Source: Lachnospiraceae bacterium
Lineage (GTDB): Bacteria; Bacillota; Clostridia; Lachnospirales; Lachnospiraceae
NCBI GenBank assembly: GCA_015258065.1
Contig: JABZIZ010000012.1
Coordinates: 18,875 to 82,874, forward strand
Length of the DNA stretch: 64,000 nt
Direction: 5' to 3'
Shown: one piece after another, positions 16,037-24,726 of the stretch
How positions within the stretch are numbered: position 1 is the first letter of the stretch
Layout of the letters: every line of letters begins with the position of its first letter
The notes under the pieces: generated by a model
The model's input: the letters and a program-made list of their open reading frames with translations, nothing else
What the model was told of the DNA's origin: nothing
Database searches by the model: none
Position numbers and translations under genes: made by a program

Positions 16037-19000
16037 CAGTTTGTCAACTCCTTATCGATCAGATTCACAGACACCAGGATGGAGACCCCCTTCTCCTGCA
16101 TGGTAATGCCGTAGAGACGATCCGCATTCTCCATCGTGCCTCTTCTGTGTGTAATCACAATAAACTGCGTCTCTTTCAAATGATGCAGATATTCTGCAAA
16201 ACGAACTACATTATTTTCATCCAGCGCCGCCTCTATCTCGTCTAACAGGCAAAAGGGAGACGGCTTTAACTTCTGGATGGCAAAAAGAAGAGCGATCGCG
16301 GTTAACGCCTTTTCTCCTCCCGACAACTGCATCATGTTCTGCAGTTTCTTCCCCGGTGGTTGTGCGTTGATCCGAATGCCGGCACTTAAGATATCCTCCT
16401 CTTCCACCAGCTCCAGGTCCCCCTTCCCGCCGCCGAACATAATTTTAAACACCTCGTGGAAGGAGTGGTTGATGCGATCAAACTGATCTCTAAAGCGCTC
16501 TCTCATAGAGGTATCCAACTCTTCAATGATTCCTAAGAGGCGTTCCTTGGCAGAGACCAAATCGTCATACTGCCCTTTCATAAACGTGAAGCGCTCCATT
16601 AAAGCACGGTAATCCTCAATGGCATTGACGTTGACATCCCCCAACTTCTTGATGGCATCCTTGATGGTGGAGATTTCCTTTTTCAGTGCAGCAAGATCCG
16701 TTAATTCCGGATCCTTCATCTGCTCCGCATCCGAAAGGGTGATCTCATACTCATCCCACATATAATTGATGCGGTTTTCAATGGCTTCCTGCAGTTTATC
16801 CTTCTGCGCCGCAAGCCTCGTTACCTCTTTGTCCAGCGAATTCATCTGTTCGGACAGCGATTCTCTGGTGGCAAAAAAAGTTTTTTGTCTGGCGCTTAAT
16901 TCTTCCTTTTCCTGCTGTTTCTTTTGAAAAATCTCCTGCGCACCGGACTGGGCCTTTTTAGAGGCGGCAATCGTCTCCGTGATTTTGCCGACGTTTTCCT
17001 CTCTTCCGGCCAACGTCTCCTCGTTCTCATGTAGAGAAGCTTCGACCTCCGCCAGATCTCTCTTCTTAGAGCGAAGCGTTTCCAAAACCCGGTCTATATT
17101 TTCTTTACAAAAGCCGATCCGCTGTCTGAATTTTTCCGCTTCTATCTCGCTTTTAGCTACCTCTTCTCTGGCTTTTTGCTCTTCCTCCCGCAGAGTGACC
17201 AGTGCCTCCTGAGCCTGTCTGATTTCGTCCTGATATTTTGTTTCCTGCGTTTCGCTGTCCAGGAGAAGGCCTGCAATTTCCTCTTTTCTAGTTGCAATAT
17301 CCTGCAAGCGATTTCCCAGCTCTTCCGTCTCCTTCTTCAGAGAGGAAAAACTACCCTCTGCCTCTTTCTGTCTTTCCTCTTCCTTGACAACATTCAAACG
17401 AGCGGTATTCTGCTCGATGAATTTCTGCTGCAAGGTCATGCGGATCGTTTCCATTTCGGTACGAAGTTCATTCCTGCGCTCCTTCGTCTTTGCAATCGCA
17501 GCCTGCGCTTCCCTGGCCGACTGTTCGAAATTCTGCACCTTGTCCTTCAGCGCTTCCAATTCTCTCCTTCTGCCTAAGAGATTGGAGGAATTGCGAAATG
17601 CTCCACCGGAGATTGCTCCCCCCGGAGAAAGCTGTTCTCCACCGATCGTCACAATTCGCAGGCTATGCCTGTATTTGGATGCCAGCTTCAGAGCGCTGTC
17701 AATATCTCTGGTGACGACAATCCTGCCCAGTAGTGATTCTGCTACATCCCGGTATCGATCTTCCATCTGCACCAGCGAGCTTGCCAGTGCAATCACCCCG
17801 GGCTCCTTTAAGACACCACTCTCCCGAAACTCTCTATGATCCCGAATGGAAGTTAAAGGCAGGAAGGTAGCCCGTCCCGCATGCTCTCTTTTCAAAAAAG
17901 AAATCAGACGCTTGGCAGTTTCTTCGTCCTGTGTAACCACATTTTGAATGCTGCCGCCCAGGGCCGTTTCAATGGCGGTTTCATACTGTTCTTCCGTCTT
18001 GATGATATCCGCCACCACGCCGATGATACCGGGCACAGATGCCTTCTGCTCCATCACACGCTTGACGCTTCCGCCGTACCCTTCGTATCGCTCTGTCAGA
18101 TTGGTTAAGGCGTCCAGTCTGGATTTTTCGGAATGATAGCCTGCCTGCGCCGACCGAAGCTGTGTGTCATACGCAGTCAATTTCTCCTTCATCCCCGCAA
18201 TTTCAGATTCATAATCCTTCTGCTTCTGATTAAGCGTGGCAATCTCCGCCGTCACCGCTTCAAAGGCTTCCCGGTATTTCAGAATAGCCTCCGACTGTTC
18301 CTGCTCCACAGACTGCGCCTGCACCAACCGGCTCGTCAGTTCCGCCTTTCTGATCTTAGCCTGCTGCGTTTCCGTCTCCAGAGAACTCTGCCTGGACTGG
18401 ATCTGCGCCCGTTCACTCAAAAGGGTCAAAAGAGCGCTCTTTTTTTCTTCGATCTGTTCCGTTAGAGCAAGAACCTTCCCGGACAGCGCCTCGCTCCCAT
18501 CTCTCGCCTCTTGATGCGCAGCGGAAAAAGACTGTAATTCCTTGTCAATCCGGCTCTTTTCTTCCTCCTGTTTCTCCAGTTCTCTCTGGATGGAGGAAAT
18601 TTCTTCCATCAGGCTGTTCTGTCGTTCATGAAAATGCTTGTCATTGCTACGGGCGGAACGAATCTGCTCCTGCAAGATACCGATCTGCCCCTCCAGCTTT
18701 TCCTTCATCACGCTGGAACGCGTCATATTGTTCCTGGCTTCCTCGATCTCGCCTTCCAGAATTTCCAGAGCGGCATTCATTTCATCGTAATCCGTGCGCG
18801 CCTTCTCGTATCTGCTCTTCGTTTCCGAAAGGTCGTTCTTTGCCGTGTCCAGTTTTTGTCCGGTCTCCACCAGGTTCTTTCGTTGTTCGGAAGAATCCAG
18901 AAGAAAAAGGTTGACATCCAGCGTCTTCAGCCGATCCCTGTTTTTTAAATAGACTTTGGCCGTTTCCGCCTGCTTGCTAAGGGGTTCCACCTGTTTTTCA

Positions 19001-19593
19001 AGCTCGGAAAGAATATCATTTAAGCGCAGGAGGTTCTGCTGCTCTTCCTCTAACTTCTTAATGGAAGCCTCTTTGCGAAGCCTGTATTTGACAATTCCCG
19101 CCGCCTCATCAAAGAGGGCCCTGCGGTCCTCCGGCTTGGAAGAAAGGATCTGGTCGATCTGTCCCTGACCGATGATGGAATATCCCTCTTTGCCGATTCC
19201 GGTATCATAAAAAAGCTCATTGATATCTCTGAGCCTGCAGCCGGATCCGTTGATCATATATTCCGACTCCCCGGAACGATACAGTCTTCTGGAGACCGTC
19301 ACCTCCTCATATTCAATGGGCAGACTGTGATCCGAATTGTCCAGCGTAATGGCAACAAAGGCATAGCCGAGAGGCTTCCGGAGTTCGGTTCCGGAAAAAA
19401 TAACGTCCTGCATACTGCTGCCGCGCAGCTGCTTGCTACTCTGCTCCCCAAGTACCCAGCGAATGGCATCTGCCACATTGCTCTTGCCGCTTCCGTTTGG
19501 ACCCACTATGGCGGTGATTCCGTTATGGAAGGTCAGGTGAATCCGGTTGGCAAAAGATTTAAAACCATGAATCTCAATATTTTTTAAATACAT
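16036..19593 (-). CDS. smc: Chromosome segregation ATPase SMC
   Basis: A 1,185-residue SMC protein of full length. It has an N-terminal P-loop GPNGSGKSNVADAIRW (~32-47), long coiled coils, and a hinge domain (~residues 515-640, including GYGGSVKRVMEQK and GGAISGGAFRNSSNLLGRR). The C-terminal ABC signature MQLSGGEKALTAIALLFAIQ and Walker B PFCLLDEIEAALDENN are intact. It forms the condensin-like complex with ScpA/ScpB that compacts and segregates the chromosome. The start MYLKNIEIHGFKSFA at 19593 matches the family; it overlaps the rnc end by 10 bases. The order rnc-smc-ftsY is standard for Firmicutes. Confidence 0.97.
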   Translation of the reverse strand: MYLKNIEIHGFKSFANRIHLTFHNGITAIVGPNGSGKSNVADAIRWVLGEQSSKQLRGSSMQDVIFSGTELRKPLGYAFVAITLDNSDHSLPIEYEEVTVSRRLYRSGESEYMINGSGCRLRDINELFYDTGIGKEGYSIIGQGQIDQILSSKPEDRRALFDEAAGIVKYRLRKEASIKKLEEEQQNLLRLNDILSELEKQVEPLSKQAETAKVYLKNRDRLKTLDVNLFLLDSSEQRKNLVETGQKLDTAKNDLSETKSRYEKARTDYDEMNAALEILEGEIEEARNNMTRSSVMKEKLEGQIGILQEQIRSARSNDKHFHERQNSLMEEISSIQRELEKQEEEKSRIDKELQSFSAAHQEARDGSEALSGKVLALTEQIEEKKSALLTLLSERAQIQSRQSSLETETQQAKIRKAELTSRLVQAQSVEQEQSEAILKYREAFEAVTAEIATLNQKQKDYESEIAGMKEKLTAYDTQLRSAQAGYHSEKSRLDALTNLTERYEGYGGSVKRVMEQKASVPGIIGVVADIIKTEEQYETAIETALGGSIQNVVTQDEETAKRLISFLKREHAGRATFLPLTSIRDHREFRESGVLKEPGVIALASSLVQMEDRYRDVAESLLGRIVVTRDIDSALKLASKYRHSLRIVTIGGEQLSPGGAISGGAFRNSSNLLGRRRELEALKDKVQNFEQSAREAQAAIAKTKERRNELRTEMETIRMTLQQKFIEQNTARLNVVKEEERQKEAEGSFSSLKKETEELGNRLQDIATRKEEIAGLLLDSETQETKYQDEIRQAQEALVTLREEEQKAREEVAKSEIEAEKFRQRIGFCKENIDRVLETLRSKKRDLAEVEASLHENEETLAGREENVGKITETIAASKKAQSGAQEIFQKKQQEKEELSARQKTFFATRESLSEQMNSLDKEVTRLAAQKDKLQEAIENRINYMWDEYEITLSDAEQMKDPELTDLAALKKEISTIKDAIKKLGDVNVNAIEDYRALMERFTFMKGQYDDLVSAKERLLGIIEELDTSMRERFRDQFDRINHSFHEVFKIMFGGGKGDLELVEEEDILSAGIRINAQPPGKKLQNMMQLSGGEKALTAIALLFAIQKLKPSPFCLLDEIEAALDENNVVRFAEYLHHLKETQFIVITHRRGTMENADRLYGITMQEKGVSILVSVNLIDKELTN

Positions 19594-20291
19594 ACCGTTC
19601 CGTTTTGAATGGCCGTCACCGCCTGATATGCCGCCCGCTGCTCCGACTCCTTCTTGCTCCTTCCCTCTCCTTCTCCTATCTTTCTTCCGTTTAAGCAAAC
19701 TGCAGTCGTAAAGACCTTCTCGTGTTCGGGTCCTTCCTCTTTACATAATTCGTAGTGCAGAGAGACTCCCTGTTTCTCCTGCACCAGCTCCTGCAATGCA
19801 GACTTATAATCATGAAACTGATCATCGCTTTTAGGCTTCGTCAGAATAAAGCGTTCAATGTGATTCCTGGCTGCCTCAATCCCGCCATCCAGATAGATGG
19901 CGCCGATTACAGCTTCCATCATGTCCGCGATAATGGAAGCACGCTTCCTTCCGCCTCCCGCTTCTTCCCCCCTGCCAAGGAACATTTCTTCCGAAATCCG
20001 GAGTTCCTTCGCACAAAAAGCAAGTGCGTTCTCACAAACAAGAGCCGCTCTTTCTTTCGACAGTTCTCCTTCCCGCAGAGACGGGTAGCGCTCAAACAGA
20101 TAAGCACTGCTCACCATCTCTAAAACGGCATCCCCGAGAAATTCGAGTCTTTCATAATCCTTTCCCTGATGCTCATTGGCATACGAAGAATGGGTAAGCG
20201 CCTCCTGCAACAGAGAGGCATCCTGAAAGTGATAACCGATCCGCTCTTCAAAGGCCGGGAAAGATGGCTGTTCAATCATGGGAAACCGCAT
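19584..20291 (-). CDS. rnc: Ribonuclease III
   Basis: A 235-residue dsRNA-specific endonuclease. The catalytic domain has the signature YERLEFLGDAVLEM (near 45-58) and the second acidic cluster in DMMEAVIGAIYLDGG. A C-terminal double-stranded-RNA-binding domain follows (HDYKSALQELVQEKQG to the end). It processes rRNA precursors and structured mRNAs. The start is not certain: the ATG at 20291 and one at 20279 (MIEQPSF, overlapping the acpP stop by eight bases) are both plausible and neither has a clear ribosome site, so coupling to acpP translation is likely. Confidence 0.95.
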   Translation of the reverse strand: MRFPMIEQPSFPAFEERIGYHFQDASLLQEALTHSSYANEHQGKDYERLEFLGDAVLEMVSSAYLFERYPSLREGELSKERAALVCENALAFCAKELRISEEMFLGRGEEAGGGRKRASIIADMMEAVIGAIYLDGGIEAARNHIERFILTKPKSDDQFHDYKSALQELVQEKQGVSLHYELCKEEGPEHEKVFTTAVCLNGRKIGEGEGRSKKESEQRAAYQAVTAIQNGTVCI

Positions 20292-20514
20292 TTCTGATCA
20301 GCGCAGCGGCTTCTCCCGCCGTTTTGATTTTTTCCACTTTTTCCTGTGGAATGGTGATTTGGAATTCTTCCTCCAGTTCCGTTACGATCTGAAAGACATC
20401 TAAGGAATCCGCTCCGAGATCTTCAATGAAGGTCGAGTCCGGTGTGATCTCATTCGGATCCACATTCAGTACCCTGGCTATAATCTGTTTCAGTTTCTCC
20501 ATCTCATCCATCAT
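20272..20514 (-). CDS. acpP: Acyl carrier protein
   Basis: An 80-residue ACP with the phosphopantetheine site Ser37 in LGADSLDVFQ and the typical acidic four-helix composition. It carries growing acyl chains for fatty acid and phospholipid synthesis. The ATG overlaps the plsX stop by four bases (ATGA); a second in-frame ATG follows immediately, and GGGAG lies four to seven bases before them. plsX-acpP-rnc is a classic Firmicutes arrangement. Confidence 0.96.
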   Translation of the reverse strand: MMDEMEKLKQIIARVLNVDPNEITPDSTFIEDLGADSLDVFQIVTELEEEFQITIPQEKVEKIKTAGEAAALIRNAVSHD

Positions 20515-21593
20515 ACTTCTCCCTGTTCCGTCTTTCCTTGCATGGTTTCTTCTACGATCTTCGGTTGAATCGGGTCTTCTACGATCTTAGAACGAATCTG
20601 TTCGTTCACGTTCTGCTCGTGAAAATCTACACATTGCAAAATGGCCTGTTTGATTTCCCCCGCATGAGAAGATCCGTGCGCCTTGACTACCAGTCCCTTT
20701 AACCCCAGCATTGGTGCGCCGCCGTACTGCTCTGCGTCATATTTAGACAACACGCTCTTCAGAATCGGTTTAATCAGAAAGCCCCCGATTTTGCCTCTCA
20801 CCGAGCCCATGAGCGCGTCTTTAATCACGTGCATCAAACTCCTGGCGGTACCCTCATACATCTTGAGAATCACGTTTCCGACAAAAGCCTCGCAGACGAT
20901 CACGTCTACTCCTTCTTTGCCCAGACCGCCGGCGGGAATGTCACGGGCTTCAATGTTGCCGACAAAGTGAATATCCGGGCAGTTTTTGAGAAGAGGGTAA
21001 GCTTCCTTGACCAGGGCATTGCCCTTCTCTTCCTCCGCACCGATGTTCACCAGCGCCACCTTAGGGTCTTTGCGATGCATGACATTTTCCATATAGATGG
21101 ATCCGATTTTGGCAAACTGCACCAGTTGTGATGCCCTGGCATCCACATTGGCTCCACAGTCGATGAGGAGAACCGGCCCCCTTTCCGTAGGAAGAACCGG
21201 CGCAAGCGGTGCCCTTGCGATTCCCTGTATCCTTCCGATCAGCACCTGCCCTCCGACCAGGGTTGCCCCGGTGGATCCGGCTGACACAAAGGCATCTGCC
21301 TCATTGTTTTTTACCATGAGGAGAGCTTTTACCAAAGAGGAATCCTTCTTGTTCCTAATGGCGAGCACCGGAGGCTCCGCAGTTTCAATCATTTCCTCCG
21401 CATGAACGACTTCGATCCTGCCTTTATCATACTGGTATTTCGCCAGTTCTTCCGTGACTCTTTTTTCCTGACCTACCAGACAGACCTTCACCCGTTGACA
21501 CGCATTGACCGCATCTACCGCACCCTTTATCACTTCTTCGGGTGCATGATCACCGCCCATGGCATCCAGAGCGACCCTTGTCAGCTTTTCCAT
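20511..21593 (-). CDS. plsX: Phosphate acyltransferase PlsX
   Basis: A 360-residue PlsX that converts acyl-ACP to acyl-phosphate for phospholipid synthesis. It starts VALDAMGGDHAPEEVIKGA, and the conserved blocks VSAGSTGATLVGG, LIDCGANVDARASQLVQFA and VCEAFVGNVILKMYEG are present. The C-terminus carries about 30 extra residues with a repeated KIVE motif (SKIVEDPIQPKIVEETMQ) beyond the normal core. GAGGAG precedes the ATG. It opens the operon plsX-acpP-rnc-smc-ftsY-GH25; rpmF upstream ends in its own terminator. Confidence 0.95.
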   Translation of the reverse strand: MEKLTRVALDAMGGDHAPEEVIKGAVDAVNACQRVKVCLVGQEKRVTEELAKYQYDKGRIEVVHAEEMIETAEPPVLAIRNKKDSSLVKALLMVKNNEADAFVSAGSTGATLVGGQVLIGRIQGIARAPLAPVLPTERGPVLLIDCGANVDARASQLVQFAKIGSIYMENVMHRKDPKVALVNIGAEEEKGNALVKEAYPLLKNCPDIHFVGNIEARDIPAGGLGKEGVDVIVCEAFVGNVILKMYEGTARSLMHVIKDALMGSVRGKIGGFLIKPILKSVLSKYDAEQYGGAPMLGLKGLVVKAHGSSHAGEIKQAILQCVDFHEQNVNEQIRSKIVEDPIQPKIVEETMQGKTEQGEV

Positions 21594-21725
21594 GCATTCT
21601 CCTCTTTTCTATCTCGGTTTCCTATGAGTTCCAAAAAGAATAACCTTTCTCTTCTATGCAAACCTGCACCAGATTTGGATGCTTTTGACACGTGTATCAT
21701 CATATCATAAATGCGTACCAACAAA

Positions 21726-21755
21726 CAGAGCTCTCCGGAAAACCGGAAAGCTCTG
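21726..21755 (-). terminator. Intrinsic terminator after rpmF
   Basis: A near-perfect hairpin with 12-bp arms (AGAGCTTTCCGG and CCGGAGAGCTCT on the minus strand, TTTT loop) lies 27 bp after the rpmF stop and is followed by a moderately T-rich TGTTTGTTGG stretch. Confidence 0.7.
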
Positions 21756-21781
21756 TCCTGAAAGCTACTCACAAATCAGAT

Positions 21782-21964
21782 TCAGTCCGCTGCTGCGATG
21801 ACACTCTTCTTGTTGTAATATCCACAGCTCTTGCAGACCTTGTGCGGCTCCATCAGTGCGCCGCAATGATCACATTTCACCAGTGTCGGAGCACTCATCT
21901 TCCAGTTTGCTCTCCTCTGATCTCTATGACCCTTGGATGATTTATTCTTCGGGCAGATCGACAT
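21782..21964 (-). CDS. rpmF: 50S ribosomal protein L32
   Basis: A 60-residue L32 with the classic opening MSICPKNKSSKGHRDQRR and a zinc ribbon of two Cys-X2-Cys pairs (CDHCG and CKSCGYY), so this is the zinc-binding form. It has its own sigma-A promoter (22066-22095) and terminator. The DUF177/YceD gene that usually precedes rpmF is absent; ackA occupies that position. Confidence 0.97.
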   Translation of the reverse strand: MSICPKNKSSKGHRDQRRANWKMSAPTLVKCDHCGALMEPHKVCKSCGYYNKKSVIAAAD

Positions 21965-22065
21965 CTCTTACACCTCCTTGCCGTATTCTATTCGTATGCT
22001 ACCGTCCGGTTCCGGAAGTCCTGTACCGATCCCGAATAACAGTAATCTGATAAACAACGTGTGAA

Positions 22066-22095
22066 ATTATACCGCAAAAAAGAACGATCTGTCAA
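22066..22095 (-). promoter_or_regulatory. Sigma-A promoter of rpmF
   Basis: TTGACA (22090-22095) and a perfect TATAAT (22066-22071) on the minus strand with an 18-base spacer, beginning right after the ackA stop codon. The predicted leader is about 95 nt. Confidence 0.8.
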
Positions 22096-22098
22096 GCG

Positions 22099-23295
22099 TC
22101 ATTTGCAGAGTGCATAGGTGTCCCGTGCAATTGCCAACTCTTCATTGGTAGGAATGGCATAGACGAGTACTTTACTGTCGTCTGTGGAAATCTTCACTTC
22201 CTCTCCACGCTTCTTGTTGGCTTCCTCATCCAGATGAATCCCCAGAAGGGTCAGTCTGTCCACGATCATCTTACGAACAAAGCCGGAGTTTTCGCCGACA
22301 CCCGCCGTAAAGCAGATGGCGTCCACCCCACCAAGCGCAGCCGCATAAGCGCCGATGTATTTCACCACACGGTAGGCGAAAGCCTTGACTGCCCGCGTTG
22401 CTCCGGCGTTATTCTCGTTCATTCCCGCTTCCAGGTCACGGAAATCGCTGCTCAAATCTCCTGACAATCCGAATACGCCGGATTTTTTATTCAAAAGATT
22501 CATCACCTCCGCAGTTGACAGATTCTCTTTTTTCTCCAAAAATTCCAGAATAGAAGGGTCAAGATCCCCGCTCCTGGTCCCCATGATGAGACCCTCCAGA
22601 GGGGTAAGACCCATGGACGTATCAATGCACTTGCCATATTTCACTGCCGATACCGAGGCGCCGTTTCCCAGATGGCAGACAATCACCTTTAAATCTTCCG
22701 GTTTTTTTCCCAGAATCTCTGCCATACGACCAGAAACATAGGCATGGCTGGTGCCGTGGAAGCCATATCTGCGAATGCGATGCTTCTCATACAAGCTGTA
22801 AGGAATCCCGTAAAGATATGCCTCTTCCGGCATCGTCTGATGAAAGGCGGTATCGAAAACAGCAACCATCGGGATCCCGGGCATCAGTTCCTCGCAGGCA
22901 TAAATCCCCGTCAAATTGGCAGGGTTGTGAAGAGGCGCCAGGTCGGATACCTCTTCAATCGCACGCTTGACTTCTTCTGTGATCCGCACCGATTTGGTAA
23001 ATTTCTCTCCCCCATGCACGATCCGATGGCCGACGGCGCCGATTTCTTTTAAATCTTTCACCACGCCGGTCTCCGGATTCGTCAGGGCTTCAATCACGAG
23101 TGCGATCGCCTTCTTGTGATCCGGCATCGGGATTTCCTGTGTGATTTTCTCGCCCCCCGCAGGTGTAAAGCTGATTGCGCTTCCCTCAATGCCGATTCGT
23201 TCGCAAATCCCCTTCCCGATCACCTGCTCGGTATCGGAATCGATCAGCTGGAACTTCAGCGAGGAAGAGCCGCAGTTAATTACCAGAATTTTCAT
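22099..23295 (-). CDS. ackA: Acetate kinase
   Basis: A 398-residue acetate kinase. The N-terminal NCGSSSLKFQLID phosphate motif, VGHRIVHGGEKFT, the catalytic-loop region FDTAFHQTMP, RRYGFHGTSHAYVS and CHLGNGASVSAVK are all intact. It interconverts acetyl-phosphate + ADP with acetate + ATP and is the ATP-yielding end of fermentation. The pta partner is not in the window. GGAGAAGGTAAT precedes the ATG. Its promoter (23366-23393) overlaps head-on with that of tmcAL. Confidence 0.96.
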   Translation of the reverse strand: MKILVINCGSSSLKFQLIDSDTEQVIGKGICERIGIEGSAISFTPAGGEKITQEIPMPDHKKAIALVIEALTNPETGVVKDLKEIGAVGHRIVHGGEKFTKSVRITEEVKRAIEEVSDLAPLHNPANLTGIYACEELMPGIPMVAVFDTAFHQTMPEEAYLYGIPYSLYEKHRIRRYGFHGTSHAYVSGRMAEILGKKPEDLKVIVCHLGNGASVSAVKYGKCIDTSMGLTPLEGLIMGTRSGDLDPSILEFLEKKENLSTAEVMNLLNKKSGVFGLSGDLSSDFRDLEAGMNENNAGATRAVKAFAYRVVKYIGAYAAALGGVDAICFTAGVGENSGFVRKMIVDRLTLLGIHLDEEANKKRGEEVKISTDDSKVLVYAIPTNEELAIARDTYALCK

Positions 23296-23321
23296 ATTAC
23301 CTTCTCCTTTGTCTCATTTTT

Positions 23322-23350
23322 TTGACAAGCTTACCCAACCTGTCTATACT
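23322..23350 (+). promoter_or_regulatory. Sigma-A promoter of tmcAL
   Basis: TTGACA (23322-23327), 17 bases, TATACT (23345-23350) on the plus strand. The -10 is the left arm of the palindrome TATACTGAAAC-5-GTTTCAGTATA (23345-23371). Confidence 0.75.
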
Positions 23351-23365
23351 GAAACCAATAGTTTC

Positions 23366-23393
23366 AGTATACCCTCAAACACAACTTTTTCAA
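23366..23393 (-). promoter_or_regulatory. Sigma-A promoter of ackA
   Basis: On the minus strand TTGAAA (23388-23393), 16 bases, TATACT (23366-23371). The -10 is the right arm of the same palindrome that supplies the -10 of tmcAL, so the two polymerases would face each other on shared DNA. Confidence 0.7.
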
Positions 23394-23405
23394 GGGAATT
23401 CATCC

Positions 23406-24713
23406 ATGAAAACCACCGCCATCATCGCCGAACTCAATCCGTTTCATAATGGGCACAGCTCTCTCTTTCGCTATGCTAAGGCAAAAACAGGAGCTGATTT
23501 CTGTATTGCACTCATGAGCGGTGATTTTGTGCAAAGGGGAAGCGCCGCCATTATGGAAAAATATACCAGAACCCGGATGGCGCTGGCTTCCGGTGCCGAT
23601 CTCGTGCTTGAGCTCCCCGTCTATTACAGCCTGGGAAGTGCGGAATATTTTGCTTCCGGCGCCATTTCCACCCTGAACAAATTACATGTTGTCGATACCC
23701 TTTTATTTGGAAGCGAGAGCGGGGAGATGGACGGTCTCCTTCGCATTGCCGACCTTCTTGCCACGGAAGTACCTTCCTATCAAATGTATCTGCAAAGTGC
23801 CCTCAAGAAGGGAGAACCCTTTCCCGTTGCCAGAAGAATGGCACTGGAGAACTGTCTTCCCACCGCCCACAAAGAAGACATTCTCTTGCTGGATACACCG
23901 AACAATTCTCTTGGCATTGAATACTTGAAGATGATGAAACGGACCCATGCTTCCTATGAGGCAAGGACGATGAAGCGCATTCCGGGCGTTTGCGCCGAAC
24001 AGATTCGCACCTCTCTTCTGCAGTCGCATGGTCGAATCAGACGCTCTTACATGCCGGAGCAATGTGCCCTCCTTCTCAAAGAATATCCCCTTCGCAGTGG
24101 CTTTTCCTTTGCCGAAAACAACGCGTTCTCTCCCATGCTGGAATATCATCTGACCATGTCTACCCCTGCTTCGATTGCGAAAATACAGGATGTTGGCGAA
24201 GAACTTGCTGCAAGAATCTATAAGCTGCTACCCACCTTCACCACCTTCGATGAATTTGCGCTGAAGCTGAAAACGAAGAATCTGACTTATACCAGAGTCA
24301 ATCGCGCTCTTCTCCATATCCTTTTACAACAAAAAAAGAGCAATATGGAGGAATATATTGCTTCCGGTACCACCTATGCCCGTGTTCTGGGTTTTCGTGA
24401 AAGTGCCTCTGCACTTTTGTCCAAGATGAAAAAAGAGTCGGAACTTCCTCTGATTACCAAGCTCTCACAGGCTGCTTCTTTATTAAAAAAGCAACCACAG
24501 GGAGGATCCTCCGAAGAAAGAAATTCCGGAGATGGAGCTTCCGTGTCTGAAACTTCCCTGACCGGAAATTCTATGACCGGAAGGGCTCTTGCCTACCGTC
24601 TTCTCGAAGAGGATGTCAGAGCCAGTGCCATCTATGATATCTGCTTCTCTTCCCATACGGAGCCCCGCATGGCTGTCAACGAATTTCAGAAAGAAATTGT
24701 GGTGGTTCCGTAA
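23406..24713 (+). CDS. tmcAL: tRNA(Met) cytidine acetate ligase
   Basis: A 435-residue nucleotidyltransferase-fold protein with AIIAELNPFHNGHSSLF at the N-terminus (the HXGH-type motif) and the conserved LMSGDFVQRGSAAIMEKYTR and ASGADLVLELPVYYSLGSAE blocks. TmcAL activates acetate with ATP and transfers it to C34 of elongator tRNA(Met) as N4-acetylcytidine. The ATG at 23406 starts at the family N-terminus; the longer frame from 23322 lies on the promoter. Residues ~360-385 form a Ser/Gly-rich insertion (GGSSEERNSGDGASVSETS) unusual for the family. Its substrate, acetate, is the product of the divergent ackA. Confidence 0.9.
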   Translation: MKTTAIIAELNPFHNGHSSLFRYAKAKTGADFCIALMSGDFVQRGSAAIMEKYTRTRMALASGADLVLELPVYYSLGSAEYFASGAISTLNKLHVVDTLLFGSESGEMDGLLRIADLLATEVPSYQMYLQSALKKGEPFPVARRMALENCLPTAHKEDILLLDTPNNSLGIEYLKMMKRTHASYEARTMKRIPGVCAEQIRTSLLQSHGRIRRSYMPEQCALLLKEYPLRSGFSFAENNAFSPMLEYHLTMSTPASIAKIQDVGEELAARIYKLLPTFTTFDEFALKLKTKNLTYTRVNRALLHILLQQKKSNMEEYIASGTTYARVLGFRESASALLSKMKKESELPLITKLSQAASLLKKQPQGGSSEERNSGDGASVSETSLTGNSMTGRALAYRLLEEDVRASAIYDICFSSHTEPRMAVNEFQKEIVVVP

Positions 24714-24726
24714 ACAAAAAGTTCTT

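Noticed and set aside
19594..19698. N-terminal extension of smc (35 residues, Arg/Gly-rich).
   Set aside because: It overlaps the end of rnc; SMC proteins begin at MYLKNIEIHGFKSFA, which is at 19593.
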